A DNA stretch of 64,000 bases from NCBI RefSeq assembly GCF_031954365.1, contig NZ_JAUSVZ010000006.1. One strand, 5' to 3'. The number at the start of each line of letters is the position of its first letter. The stretch's first letter is position 1. The position numbers and the translations under genes are program-made. Source of the stretch: Brevibacillus aydinogluensis. GTDB taxonomy: Bacteria > Bacillota > Bacilli > Brevibacillales > Brevibacillaceae. Shown in pieces: positions 25,421 to 34,376 of the stretch. Under the pieces are notes generated by a model. The model did not search any database, was not told where the DNA came from, and saw only the letters and a program-made list of their open reading frames with translations.

Positions 25421-26515
25421 TTGGAGAAGGATTTGCTGCTGATGAAGGAACTGACGGAGACGGCCGGGCCGCCCGGATTTGAGGTGCGCATCCACGAGGT
25501 GATGCGAAAACACCTGGCCGATCTGCAAGCGGAGTTGATTACCGACAACTTGGGCAGCATCGTCGGGAAAAAAGGGGATTCGGGACCGAAAATCCTGTTG
25601 GCGGCGCATCTTGACGAAGTGGCGTTTCTGATTACGCACATCACCGATGACGGGTTTTTGCGGTTTCTGCCGCTCGGTGGCTGGTGGGGACACGTGATGC
25701 TGGCCCAACGGGTGAAAGTGCTGACCGGCGCAGGTGACCTGACCGGGGTGATTGGTTCCAAAGCGCCTCACGTCCTTTCCCTGGAAGAGCGCAGGAACGT
25801 GCTGGAGATCGACAACATGTTCATCGACATCGGAGCGTCCAGCCGGGAGGAGGCGGAGAAATTCGGCGTCCAGGTGGGTGACCCGGCGGTTCCCGTGTGT
25901 CCGTTTGAAGTCCTCCCCAACCCCAAACTGCTGCTGGCAAAAGCATGGGACAACCGGGCAGGCTGTTATCTCGCGCTGAAAGTAATGGAGCAGATTCAAC
26001 AGGAAAACCTGTCCAATACCGTATACGCCGGCGCCACCGTTCAGGAGGAAGTGGGACTTCGCGGCGCCGAGACGCTGGCGCACAAGATATCGCCGGACAT
26101 CGCGTTTGCACTGGATGTCGGCGTGGCCGGGGATACGCCGGGCATGGCCCAAAAGGACGGGCGGACCCGATTGGGCAAAGGGCCGCTGTTGGGATTTTTG
26201 GATCGTACAATGATTCCCCATCTGAAGCTCAGAAACTTCGTCATCGAGACGGCGCGGGAACACAACATCCCGTTTCAGATCGACGTGATGCCGGGCGGCG
26301 GCACCGACGCCGGAAAGATTCACACCGCTTACAACGGCATCCCCTCCATGGTGATCGGCGTGCCGGCCCGCTACATTCACAGCCACGTCTCCGTCGTCCA
26401 CCGGGATGATTTGGACCATGCGGTAAAACTCCTCGTCGCCCTTCTGAAGAAACTGGATGCAGCGGCGGTCCAGTCGATCAAGGGCTTGGGACCAAATGAC
26501 CCGGCCAGACAATGA
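25421..26515 (+). CDS. M42 family metallopeptidase (deblocking aminopeptidase type)
   Basis: A 364-aa dinuclear metal aminopeptidase of the YsdC/YtoP/FrvX type. Metal ligands are visible: the His of LLAAHLDEVAF, the Asp of AKAWDNRAGCYLAL, the Glu pair of ATVQEEVGLRGAE, the Asp of FALDVGVAGD and the late His of RYIHSHVSVVH. Such enzymes form large hollow dodecamers in the cytoplasm. TTG 25421 is chosen: AAAGGAGG lies 8 nt upstream and the length fits the family. An in-frame GTG at 25349, with its own perfect AGGAGGG, would add 24 residues. Confidence 0.85.
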   Translation: MEKDLLLMKELTETAGPPGFEVRIHEVMRKHLADLQAELITDNLGSIVGKKGDSGPKILLAAHLDEVAFLITHITDDGFLRFLPLGGWWGHVMLAQRVKVLTGAGDLTGVIGSKAPHVLSLEERRNVLEIDNMFIDIGASSREEAEKFGVQVGDPAVPVCPFEVLPNPKLLLAKAWDNRAGCYLALKVMEQIQQENLSNTVYAGATVQEEVGLRGAETLAHKISPDIAFALDVGVAGDTPGMAQKDGRTRLGKGPLLGFLDRTMIPHLKLRNFVIETAREHNIPFQIDVMPGGGTDAGKIHTAYNGIPSMVIGVPARYIHSHVSVVHRDDLDHAVKLLVALLKKLDAAAVQSIKGLGPNDPARQ

Positions 26516-26556
26516 TGGACGCGAGCAAACCGTTTTCGTTTTTACTGCGATCTCAT

Positions 26557-27495
26557 TCACGACCGCTCGATGCGCATGACAGCGGCACGGCGTCCCTGGG
26601 CTACGGCGGCTACGACGATGACGGCAGCGGCGATAGCCCCCAGCGTGATGGATTCGCCTAACAGCAGGGCAGAAGCGGCAATCGTGAAAAACGGCTGGAG
26701 GTACTGCGTCTGGCCGACACGAGCCACGCCCCCAACAGCCAGGCCGTGATACCAGGCGAAGAAACCGAGATACTGGCTGACCACGCTGACATAGCCAAAA
26801 CCCAGCCACGCACTCCATGAGGCGTTACGGAGTTCGGAGATGAGCGGGCCGGTCATGGTGACGACGAGGAGTGGCAAGGAAAAGACCAGTGCCCAACTGA
26901 TCACCTGCCAGCTGCCCATCGTGCGCGCCAGCTGTCCGCCCACGGCGTAGCCAACGGCAGCGGCCAGCACGGCACCGAGCAGCGCCAGATCGGCCAGCTG
27001 CAGTCCGCCCAGTCCGGTGCCGGCTGCGTACGCCAGGATCGTCAGACAGGCCGCCGCGCTGGAGAGCCAATACCGCCGAGAAGGACGCTCCCCGGCGAAA
27101 AACGCAGCCATCCCCGCAGTCGCCAGCGGAAGCAGCGCCAGTACGATTGCGCCGTGGGTGGCCGGTACACGTTCCATCGCCCAGGCGGATAAAAATGGAA
27201 AGCCGCCGACCACTCCCGCGGCGACGATCAATAGCTGCCTGGTTTCCCGCCAGGTTGGTACCCGCTCCCGCTTTAGCAGCAGCACCACTCCGGCCAGCAC
27301 AGCGGCAACCAGCGCCCGCCCCAGCCCGACGGTGAGCGGAGAGAGGGAGGTCAAGGCTGCCTTGGTGGCCGGAAGCGTCAGGCTGAAGCTGAAGACGCCG
27401 AGCAGTCCCCAGGCCAGGCCCACACGTTCCTGCCGTTGAACTGAGGTTTCCTGTGACGAAGGTTGACGAATCCGGCTTCGGACTTGAACTTTCAT
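26557..27495 (-). CDS. EamA/DMT superfamily transporter
   Basis: A 312-aa membrane protein with about ten hydrophobic segments in two EamA repeats (repeat 1 from GLAWGLLGVFSFSLTLPATKAAL, repeat 2 from LADLALLGAVLAAAVGYAVGG). Conserved Pro/Thr-rich turns (LSPLTVGLGRALVAA; PATHGAIVLALLPLATA) mark the family, which exports amino acids, purines or other metabolites. It is divergent from a MocR-type regulator across a 154-bp intergenic region, an arrangement in which the regulator commonly controls the transporter. The substrate is unknown. Strongly basic N-terminal tail. Confidence 0.82.
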   Translation of the reverse strand: MKVQVRSRIRQPSSQETSVQRQERVGLAWGLLGVFSFSLTLPATKAALTSLSPLTVGLGRALVAAVLAGVVLLLKRERVPTWRETRQLLIVAAGVVGGFPFLSAWAMERVPATHGAIVLALLPLATAGMAAFFAGERPSRRYWLSSAAACLTILAYAAGTGLGGLQLADLALLGAVLAAAVGYAVGGQLARTMGSWQVISWALVFSLPLLVVTMTGPLISELRNASWSAWLGFGYVSVVSQYLGFFAWYHGLAVGGVARVGQTQYLQPFFTIAASALLLGESITLGAIAAAVIVVAAVAQGRRAAVMRIERS

Positions 27496-27570
27496 GATGA
27501 TCCCATCCTTTTCTCAGCATGCTCTGGCACTTTCCATGGTAGGGGAGGCTGCGTGAAAAGTCTTGAGCCA

Positions 27571-27596
27571 ATTGGTCGCAGGGTTGATAGACCAAT
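27571..27596. promoter_or_regulatory. Candidate operator between transporter and MocR genes
   Basis: ATTGGTC (27571-27577) and GACCAAT (27590-27596) form a perfect 7-bp inverted repeat with a 12-bp gap, about one helical turn plus two bases. The position between the two divergent starts suits a shared operator for the MocR protein. Confidence 0.45.
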
Positions 27597-27649
27597 TTGT
27601 CGAACGAGAGAACAAGAAACGAAACGAGGGCCACGGGAGGGAATGTGAC

Positions 27650-29107
27650 ATGGATTGGAAGCCGGACAAGCATGCGGAAATGCCGGTCTACAAGCAGATT
27701 GCAGCGCATCTGGAACATGAGATCGTCAGCGGGGCGCTGCCGCCGGGGGCTCCGCTGCCGCCAGAGCGGACGCTGGCCCGCCAGTACGGCGTCAATCGGG
27801 GGACGGTTTCGGCAGCTTACGAGGAGCTGCGCGCCGCCGGGTTGATCCAGTCCCTGCAGGGAAGCGGGACGTGGGTCAGCCGGCACCTGTGGGGCGTACA
27901 AAAAGTGCCCAACTGGCACCAGTACACCACCGGCGGGGCGTTTTTGCCGGCGCTGCCGCTCGTCAGGCGAATCCGCGAAGCCGGGTGGAATCCGGCGATC
28001 ATCAATCTGGCCAAGGCAGAACTGGCGACGGAAATGATCCCGACACTGGAGTTTGAGCGTTTGACCGGGGGGAAGATGGAGGCTATCGATTTGGGGTACG
28101 TCCATCCCAAAGGGGAGCCGCAGCTGCGCGAAGCCGTGTCTGCTCACCTGCGGACCCATTACGGGATTGCTGTCTCTTCCGAAGAGATCCTGATTACCTC
28201 GGGCGCTCAACAGGCGCTCCATCTCATTTCGCTCTGCCTGCTGGCCCCGGGCGATGCCATCGCCATGGAGGGACCCTCATACACTTATTCGCTGCCCTTG
28301 TTCGCGTCGGCGGGCCTTCGCCTCTACCAGCTTCCGATGGACGCGGATGGGGTGATTCCCGACGAGATGTGGACGCTGTACAAAAAACACCGGATTCGCA
28401 TGGTGTTTCTCAACCCCACTTTTCACAATCCCACCGGCACCGTGCTGAGTGAATCGCGTCGCCGGCAGCTGTTGACCGTCTGCCGCGAACTGCGGATTCC
28501 GGTGGTGGAGGACGACGCGTACGGAGCGCTCGCTCTGGACGAGGACAAGCGTCCGCCGCTGCCGCTGAAGGCGCTGGACAGCGGCGATTCCGTCCTGTAC
28601 GTCGGCAGTTTGTCCAAGACGATCGCGTCCGGACTGCGGATCGGCTGGCTGGTCGGGCCGCGTGCAGTCATCGAACGGCTGGCTGACGCCAAACAGCAGA
28701 TGGACTACGGCACCAGCTCGGTATCGCAGCAGTTGGCCCGGCTGGCTCTGGAAGGCGGGCTGTGGGAGCGGCAGATGGAGCGGCTGCGTCCGTTTCTCAC
28801 CGCCCAGCGGGACCGGATGCTGGCCGCACTGGATACGCACCTGAGGCAGGAGGCATCGTGGAACGTGCCGGCGGGCAGCTGCCACATCTGGTGCCGACTG
28901 AACACGCCCATTGACGGACTGGACCTGCTGGAGGCGGCGATCCAGGCCGGCGTGTTGATGACGCCTGGCGAGGTGTTTGGAGCGGAGCCCGGCTGGATGC
29001 GTTTGACGTATTCGTGGGAGAGCAGTGAGGCGTTGGAGGAGGGGATACGCAGGCTGGCGGAGGCGATCAAAAAGGCGGCACCGGTACGTTTGTCCCCCTG
29101 TCGGTGA
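27650..29107 (+). CDS. MocR-type regulator: GntR DNA-binding domain fused to an aminotransferase fold
   Basis: A 485-aa protein. Residues 1-75 form a GntR winged helix (YKQIAAHLEHEIVSGALPPG; RQYGVNRGTVSAAYEELRAAG). Residues 110-480 form a fold-type I aminotransferase-like domain with the Schiff-base lysine in VGSLSKTIASGLRIGWLVG, LNPTFHNPTGT and VVEDDAYGA. MocR/PdxR proteins sense pyridoxal phosphate or an amino-acid ligand and usually control a neighbouring gene, here probably the divergent EamA transporter. ATG 27650 is used because GGGAGGG lies 8 nt before it. Confidence 0.88.
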   Translation: MDWKPDKHAEMPVYKQIAAHLEHEIVSGALPPGAPLPPERTLARQYGVNRGTVSAAYEELRAAGLIQSLQGSGTWVSRHLWGVQKVPNWHQYTTGGAFLPALPLVRRIREAGWNPAIINLAKAELATEMIPTLEFERLTGGKMEAIDLGYVHPKGEPQLREAVSAHLRTHYGIAVSSEEILITSGAQQALHLISLCLLAPGDAIAMEGPSYTYSLPLFASAGLRLYQLPMDADGVIPDEMWTLYKKHRIRMVFLNPTFHNPTGTVLSESRRRQLLTVCRELRIPVVEDDAYGALALDEDKRPPLPLKALDSGDSVLYVGSLSKTIASGLRIGWLVGPRAVIERLADAKQQMDYGTSSVSQQLARLALEGGLWERQMERLRPFLTAQRDRMLAALDTHLRQEASWNVPAGSCHIWCRLNTPIDGLDLLEAAIQAGVLMTPGEVFGAEPGWMRLTYSWESSEALEEGIRRLAEAIKKAAPVRLSPCR

Positions 29108-29126
29108 AGAATCGTGCCGAAAAATC

Positions 29127-29151
29127 GAAACATTTGGCCTATCCATTCGTA
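29127..29151 (+). promoter_or_regulatory. SigW-type promoter for yuaF-floT
   Basis: GAAAC (29127-29131), a 16-nt spacer and CGTA (29148-29151) match the extracytoplasmic sigma SigW pattern GAAAC-N16-CGTA exactly. In B. subtilis the yuaFGI operon belongs to the SigW regulon, which supports the call. Confidence 0.7.
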
Positions 29152-29187
29152 TGAAAGAGGTGACAGGAATGGAAAGGGGTGACAAAC

Positions 29188-29727
29188 ATGGGCGTGATGG
29201 ATACCGTCTACCTCATCTGCATCGTATTTGGCCTTGTCTATACGTTGACGACATTGTTTTTTGGCGATGCTGTCTCCGATTGGCTGGAACAGCTCCAGCT
29301 GCCGGTGCTGCAGCCCGTCCTGCTGGTCAGCGGGATTACCGCTTTTGGCGCTGCGGGCTTGCTCCTGACCCGTCTGACTTCCTTTTCCGCGTGGACGGTG
29401 CTCGGCTTGGCTGCTTTGGCGGGAGTGGCGTTGGCAGTTCTGGCGTATTTCGTCTGGGTGGAGCCGATGGCGAAGGCGGAGAACACGACAGGTTACTCGA
29501 TGCAGCAGCTCGTCGGCCAAATTGGCGAAGTATGGACATCGATCCCCTCGGGCGGTCTGGGAGAAGTGCTGATTGTCATGGTGGCCGGCACTACCCACCA
29601 CATGGCTGCCAGCGTAGATGGTGAACCGATCCGGGAAGGGACGCGAGTCGTGGTGGTAGAGGTGCGTGACCACGTTTTGTATGTCACACCATTTCCCCAA
29701 TTTGACGAAAAGGAGGCCATGCTTTGA
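29188..29727 (+). CDS. yuaF: NfeD-family membrane protein, YuaF-like
   Basis: A 179-aa protein with three or four membrane segments (VYLICIVFGLVYTLTTLFF; LQPVLLVSGITAFGAAGLLL; WTVLGLAALAGVALAVLAYF) and a C-terminal OB-fold-like soluble domain (GQIGEVWTSIPSGGLGEVLI; REGTRVVVVEV), the NfeD layout. Its stop overlaps the flotillin start by one base. It works with flotillin in membrane microdomains. ATG 29188 is preferred to an upstream in-frame GTG that would overlap the AAAGGGG site. Confidence 0.85.
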   Translation: MGVMDTVYLICIVFGLVYTLTTLFFGDAVSDWLEQLQLPVLQPVLLVSGITAFGAAGLLLTRLTSFSAWTVLGLAALAGVALAVLAYFVWVEPMAKAENTTGYSMQQLVGQIGEVWTSIPSGGLGEVLIVMVAGTTHHMAASVDGEPIREGTRVVVVEVRDHVLYVTPFPQFDEKEAML

Positions 29728-31298
29728 TGGAATCGACCATTCTTGTCACCGTCGCTGTCGTTGTCGGCGTCTTCGTGGTGCTGGGCATCGCTTTTTGGGC
29801 CCGGTACAAGACCGTGGGCGCAGATGAGGCGATGATCGTGACCGGCAGCTTTTTGGGCACCAAAAACGTGCTCAGCGATGAATCCGGCCGCAAGATGAAA
29901 ATCGTCCGGGGCGGAGGCGCCTTCATCCTGCCGATTTTCCAGCAGGCCAACTTCCTCAGCCTGCTGTCCCACAAGCTGGACGTCTCCACACCGGAAGTGT
30001 ACACCGAGCAGGGTGTTCCGGTGATGGCAGACGGTGTCGCCATTATCAAGGTAGGCGGGTCGATTGAGGACATTGCCACAGCCGCCGAGCAGTTCATGGG
30101 CAAGTCGGACGACGCGCTGAAAGCGGAGGCACAGGAAGTCCTGGAAGGCTACCTGCGCGCCATCCTGGGAAGCATGACGGTGGAGGAGATTTACAAAAAC
30201 CGGGAGCGCTTTGCCCAGGAGGTGCAGGCGGTCGCCGCCAAGGATCTGAAAAAGATGGGGCTTGCCGTGGTCAGCTTCACGATCAAGGATGTGCGCGACA
30301 AAAACGGCTACCTGGCGGCGCTGGGGATTCCGCAGATTGCGGCCGTCAAGCGGGATGCCATGATTTCTCAGGCAGAAGCGGACAAGGAAGCGCGCATTCG
30401 CCAGGCCCAGGCGGAAGAAGAGGCGCGCAAGGCGGAACTGCTGAAAGAGACGAACATCGCCGAGGCCGAGAAGGACAAGGAACTGAAGATCGCCGCTTTC
30501 AAGCAGGAGCAGGACAAGGCGAGAGCAGTCGCCGACCAGGCCTACAAGCTGCAGGAAGCCGTCGCGAAGCAAAAGGTGACGGAAGAGGAGATGAAAATCG
30601 ACCTCGTCCGCAAGCAAAAGCAAATCGAGCTGGAGGAAAAGGAAATCCTGCGCCGCGAGCGGCAGTACGACGCCGAAGTGAAGAAAAAGGCAGACGCCGA
30701 ACGATATGCCGTGGAACAGGCGGCGGAAGCGGAGAAGGCAAAGAAAATCCGCGAAGCCGACGCGCTGAAGTATCGGATCGAGGCAGAAGCGAAAGCGCTG
30801 GCTGAACAGAAGCGGCTGGAAGGTCTGGCCATCGCCGAGGCGGAAAAGGCACGAGGCAGCGCCGAGGCGGAGGTTACCCGCCTGAAACTGGAAGCGGAGG
30901 CGGAAGGGAAGGAGAAATTGGCCGAAGCGTTCGAAAAGTTCGGACAGGCAGCCGTGCTGGACATCATCGCCAAGATGCTGCCTGAATTGGCTGCGAAGGT
31001 GGCCGAGCCGATGAAAGCGATTGACAAGGTGACGATCATCGACACCGGCGGCGGGCAGGGCGACGGTGTGAATCGGCTGAGCGGCAACGTGACCAAGCTG
31101 ATGGCCCAACTTCCGGAAATGTTGAAGGACGTCTCCGGACTGGACATGAACAAAATGATCGCCAGCTTTATGCAGCCGTCCCAACCGGAGGCCCCGCCCG
31201 TGACGCAGCCGGCGGCTCAGCAGGCTGCGGCCGCGGCCGAGCCGCTCCCGACTGCGGACCAAGACCAACGTCCGGCAAGTTCCGCAGCGGAACAATAG
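29727..31298 (+). CDS. floT: Flotillin (SPFH domain), FloT/YuaG-like
   Basis: A 523-aa protein with an N-terminal membrane hairpin (STILVTVAVVVGVFVVLGIAF), an SPFH domain (about 30-210: GGGAFILPIFQQANFLSLLS; QAVAAKDLKKMGLAVVSFTI) and a long Ala/Glu/Lys-rich coiled coil (about 210-400) for oligomerisation. The C-terminal tail has many Ala, Pro and Gln residues. Flotillins scaffold lipid microdomains and tune membrane fluidity. The paired NfeD gene, the overlap and the SigW promoter reproduce the Bacillus yuaF-floT unit. Ribosome site AAAGGAGG inside the end of yuaF. Confidence 0.92.
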   Translation: MESTILVTVAVVVGVFVVLGIAFWARYKTVGADEAMIVTGSFLGTKNVLSDESGRKMKIVRGGGAFILPIFQQANFLSLLSHKLDVSTPEVYTEQGVPVMADGVAIIKVGGSIEDIATAAEQFMGKSDDALKAEAQEVLEGYLRAILGSMTVEEIYKNRERFAQEVQAVAAKDLKKMGLAVVSFTIKDVRDKNGYLAALGIPQIAAVKRDAMISQAEADKEARIRQAQAEEEARKAELLKETNIAEAEKDKELKIAAFKQEQDKARAVADQAYKLQEAVAKQKVTEEEMKIDLVRKQKQIELEEKEILRRERQYDAEVKKKADAERYAVEQAAEAEKAKKIREADALKYRIEAEAKALAEQKRLEGLAIAEAEKARGSAEAEVTRLKLEAEAEGKEKLAEAFEKFGQAAVLDIIAKMLPELAAKVAEPMKAIDKVTIIDTGGGQGDGVNRLSGNVTKLMAQLPEMLKDVSGLDMNKMIASFMQPSQPEAPPVTQPAAQQAAAAAEPLPTADQDQRPASSAAEQ

Positions 31299-31361
31299 AC
31301 CAGACTCTCCCTTGACAGGGTTGGGACATTTTCAATACGTTCATCGGATTACGTACATCAC

Positions 31362-31403
31362 AAGCAGGTTTCCCTCGCAGGTGGGAAGCCTGCTTTTGTT
31401 TGT
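31362..31403 (+). terminator. Rho-independent terminator after floT
   Basis: AAGCAGGTTTCCC (31362-31374) pairs with GGGAAGCCTGCTT (31383-31395) with one mismatch-type pair and an 8-nt loop, followed by a T-rich tail. Confidence 0.85.
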
Positions 31404-31502
31404 TCTGAGCAGGTCGGCAAAGGTGCCATCCCTCCAAGCATCATGCTTTACTCCAACTTTGTTTATCAACGTGCAGGCCCCGTAATGGGAATCGAAGCAG
31501 CA

Positions 31503-31533
31503 TGCATAAATCCCGGAGATTTTATTCATAATT
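31503..31533 (+). promoter_or_regulatory. Possible SigG promoter for the germination operon
   Basis: TGCATA (31503-31508), 18 nt, then CATAATT (31527-31533) fits the forespore sigma G pattern (TGNATA, CATNNTA) at most positions. Germination receptor operons are normally SigG-dependent. This is a pattern match only, and nothing else of note lies in 31404-31600. Confidence 0.4.
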
Positions 31534-31600
31534 GGACCGCATTTCGCCAACACTATAGAGGCTTGAAGGGAATGAATGGAAGGAAAGGTTTGAACCCCCT

Positions 31601-33211
31601 ATGAAGTTCAACCTGTTTTGGCGCAAATCGGTGGATAGATCGAAACGGTTCCTGTTACGCGAGACACAAGCGGTGAACACAATCGAGAAGACGCCCCTTC
31701 ACGCGTCGCTGGTTAAAAATGCGGAGGTGCTGACGGAGCGGCTCGGCCGCAACAGCGATTTTGCCGCCTGCCACTTCACGTGTATGAACAGGAATGTCAG
31801 CCTGTTCTTTCTGTACAGCCTGGCTGATTCCGACCGCCTGAACCGGCAGGTGATCGTTCCCCTCCAGCAGAGAGCGGGCATGTTCCCGACTGCTGTGGAG
31901 ACGTCTTTGGCCGAGGACGAGGAAAAAAGCCTGATCGTGTTTATCCAGGAGAACATCATATCCGCAAGTGACATACTGCGGGTAGAGGACTGGCAGGCCG
32001 CGATCGAGCAGATCCTGTACGGCAAAGCGCTGCTGCTGGTGGACGGCGAGACAGCCGGGTTGGCTATCGGAGTAAAGAAGGAAAACGGCCGGAGCATCGA
32101 GCCGCCGGAAACGGAACAAAGCGTCATTGGACCGAAAGAAAGTTTTGTGGAAACCCTCAACACCAATATCGGACTGGTTCGCCAGCGCCTGCGCGACCCG
32201 TATCTGCGGGTGGAATCCGTCGTGGTGGGAAGACGGACGAAGCAGGAAACAGCCGTATTGTACCTCGCGGACGTGGCCAATCCGCGCATCGTGGAAGAAG
32301 TGAGGCGGCGTCTTTCCTGCATCGAAACAGACAGCCTGATCGGCCAGATGCAGCTTCAGGAATACCTGGAGAACAATTCGTTCTCCCTGTTTCCCCAACT
32401 GCGCCCCACCGAACGGCCCGACGTCACCTGTTCCTATCTGATCGAGGGAAACGTGGCGGTCATGGTCGAGGGGGCGTCGCACGCGCTGCTTCTGCCGATC
32501 ACGTTCTTTCAACTGCTGGAAACCGTCGACGATTACTACACCAGTTGGCAGTACGCCACGCTGATCCGCTTTGTGCGGATGATCGCCCTGTTTTTCAGCA
32601 TCACGACGCCCGGGCTGTATTTGTCGCTGGTCGCGTACAACCCGGAGCTGATTCCCACTCGGCTCCTCATCTCCATGGACGCCGCTCGGGTCAAGGTGGC
32701 GTTTCCCTTTCTGGTGGAAATTTTCATCATGGAACTGATGATCGAGATTTTGCGCGAAGCCGGCGTCAAGCTGCCCAAACCGGTCGGGCAGGCGGTAAGC
32801 ATCATCGGCGGGCTTGTGATTGGGGAAGCGGCTGTGAACGCCAATCTGGTCAGTCCCGTGACGGTCGTCATCGTCGCGTTGACCGCGATCTCCTCCTTCA
32901 CGGCGCCTGTGTATTATCTCGGCATCACGTACCGGATCCTGCGTTTCTTCCTGCTGATCTGCAGCAGTCTGCTGGGGACGTACGGATTCATCCTGGGCCT
33001 GCTCTTCATCCATGCCCATGTGGCCAGGCTGGTTTCGTTCGGGGTTCCCTATCTGGCGCCGCTGTCGCCGCTGCGTTTGCGCGACTGGACGGATATGCTG
33101 ATTCGCATTCCGATGAAAAAGCTGCATACGCGTCCAGCATTTCTGAAAACGCGCAAGCCAAAAAAGGGAGAGAACACCCCGATGATGCGCCCCGACAAGC
33201 GGAACACGTGA
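31601..33211 (+). CDS. Spore germination receptor A subunit (GerA family)
   Basis: A 536-aa inner-membrane subunit of a nutrient germinant receptor. The large N-terminal cytoplasmic part includes FTCMNRNVSLFFLYSLADSD and the conserved RDPYLRVESVVVGRRTK. The membrane domain begins around residue 300 (WQYATLIRFVRMIALFFSI; PGLYLSLVAYNPELIPTRLL), with a Pro-rich FPFLVEIFIMELMIEILREA stretch and GLVIGEAAVNANLVSP, both family hallmarks. Together with the B and C subunits it senses amino acids or sugars and triggers germination. First gene of a three-gene operon. Confidence 0.93.
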   Translation: MKFNLFWRKSVDRSKRFLLRETQAVNTIEKTPLHASLVKNAEVLTERLGRNSDFAACHFTCMNRNVSLFFLYSLADSDRLNRQVIVPLQQRAGMFPTAVETSLAEDEEKSLIVFIQENIISASDILRVEDWQAAIEQILYGKALLLVDGETAGLAIGVKKENGRSIEPPETEQSVIGPKESFVETLNTNIGLVRQRLRDPYLRVESVVVGRRTKQETAVLYLADVANPRIVEEVRRRLSCIETDSLIGQMQLQEYLENNSFSLFPQLRPTERPDVTCSYLIEGNVAVMVEGASHALLLPITFFQLLETVDDYYTSWQYATLIRFVRMIALFFSITTPGLYLSLVAYNPELIPTRLLISMDAARVKVAFPFLVEIFIMELMIEILREAGVKLPKPVGQAVSIIGGLVIGEAAVNANLVSPVTVVIVALTAISSFTAPVYYLGITYRILRFFLLICSSLLGTYGFILGLLFIHAHVARLVSFGVPYLAPLSPLRLRDWTDMLIRIPMKKLHTRPAFLKTRKPKKGENTPMMRPDKRNT

Positions 33212-33245
33212 AGGCAACATCTCCTCATGAAAGGAATGATCACGC

Positions 33246-34376
33246 GTGCAAGGACTGGAACAGCGTCCCGCGATTAGTCCGACTCAACTTTTCATGTTAG
33301 CATTCGGCCTTATTGTGGGGGTGGGGTTCCTCATCATGCCCAGAGGCGCGATGGAGAAAGCCCGGGAAGATGCATGGCTGACTGTCATCCTGGCGGGATT
33401 GTGCGCGATCGCGTCGCTGTGGTTGATCACCCGGGTGGCCCGCATGTTTCCGCATGATACTGTGTTTGATTACAATACCAAGCTGTTTGGAAGCATTATC
33501 GGCAGCTTGTTGAACGTCGCATGGGGCTTGTACTACCTGTTCTTCACCGTTACCGGCATTCGCGTCATGGCCGAAGTGGTGAGAGAGGAAATGCTGCCGT
33601 TTACGCCGGTGGAAGCGATTATTGGTGCGATGCTGCTGGTAATCATATACCCGGCGTGGAACGGGCTGATGCCCATTATCCGCATGTTCGAATCGGGATT
33701 GCCTTTCACGCTGTTGTTGATTGTCATGTTTTTTCTGTTGGCCTATCTGCACGCCGACTGGGCCGAACTGCGCATTCCGTTCCAGGAGGGCGTCACTCCC
33801 ATCATTTCGGCTCTCCCCCAGACGATTTATTCGTACCTCGGCTTTGAAGTGTTGTTTTTGTACTATCCGTTCGTCACCCACAAGGATAAGGCTTTCGCCA
33901 GCACATCGTTTGCGATCGCCGCGGTGGGATTGTTTTACGCCTTTCTCGTATTGGGAACGCTGGTGACCCTTGGTCCGGATGTTACCATGTCCCAGACCTT
34001 TCCCGTCGTGACCATGGCAAAGACAATCGAGGTGGTGCGCCAGTTTGTGGAGCGGGCCGAACTGCTGCTGATTATCCTGTGGCTTCCGCTCGCGTACACC
34101 ACCCATCTCGGCTTCTTTTTCAGCAGTGCGTTTTCGTTCCATCGCACGTATCCGCGACTGAAGCTGCGGTGGTGGATGGTGATCTTGCTGCCGCTGGTCT
34201 TCATCTTGTCGCTGATTCCCGACAATTTTATCGACATGCAGACGTGGTCGGACAAGGTGGGCCTTGTGGGATTGTTTTTGACGATCCCGTACCCGTTGAT
34301 CATGCTGGTGTGCATAGCCGTGCGGCGCAGGCTGGGGCATTTCCCTCCTCCCCGCAAGGACGGTGATGTGACATGA
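33246..34376 (+). CDS. Spore germination receptor B subunit (GerB, endospore germination permease)
   Basis: A 376-aa integral membrane protein of the amino-acid/polyamine/organocation transporter superfamily, with about ten helices starting at FMLAFGLIVGVGFLIMPRGA. The B subunit forms the ligand pocket for the germinant and is needed for receptor function. GTG start after TGAAAGGAA, 34 nt behind the A gene. Its end overlaps the C gene start (ATGA), implying coupled translation and equal subunit supply. The germinant cannot be predicted from sequence alone. Confidence 0.9.
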   Translation: MQGLEQRPAISPTQLFMLAFGLIVGVGFLIMPRGAMEKAREDAWLTVILAGLCAIASLWLITRVARMFPHDTVFDYNTKLFGSIIGSLLNVAWGLYYLFFTVTGIRVMAEVVREEMLPFTPVEAIIGAMLLVIIYPAWNGLMPIIRMFESGLPFTLLLIVMFFLLAYLHADWAELRIPFQEGVTPIISALPQTIYSYLGFEVLFLYYPFVTHKDKAFASTSFAIAAVGLFYAFLVLGTLVTLGPDVTMSQTFPVVTMAKTIEVVRQFVERAELLLIILWLPLAYTTHLGFFFSSAFSFHRTYPRLKLRWWMVILLPLVFILSLIPDNFIDMQTWSDKVGLVGLFLTIPYPLIMLVCIAVRRRLGHFPPPRKDGDVT

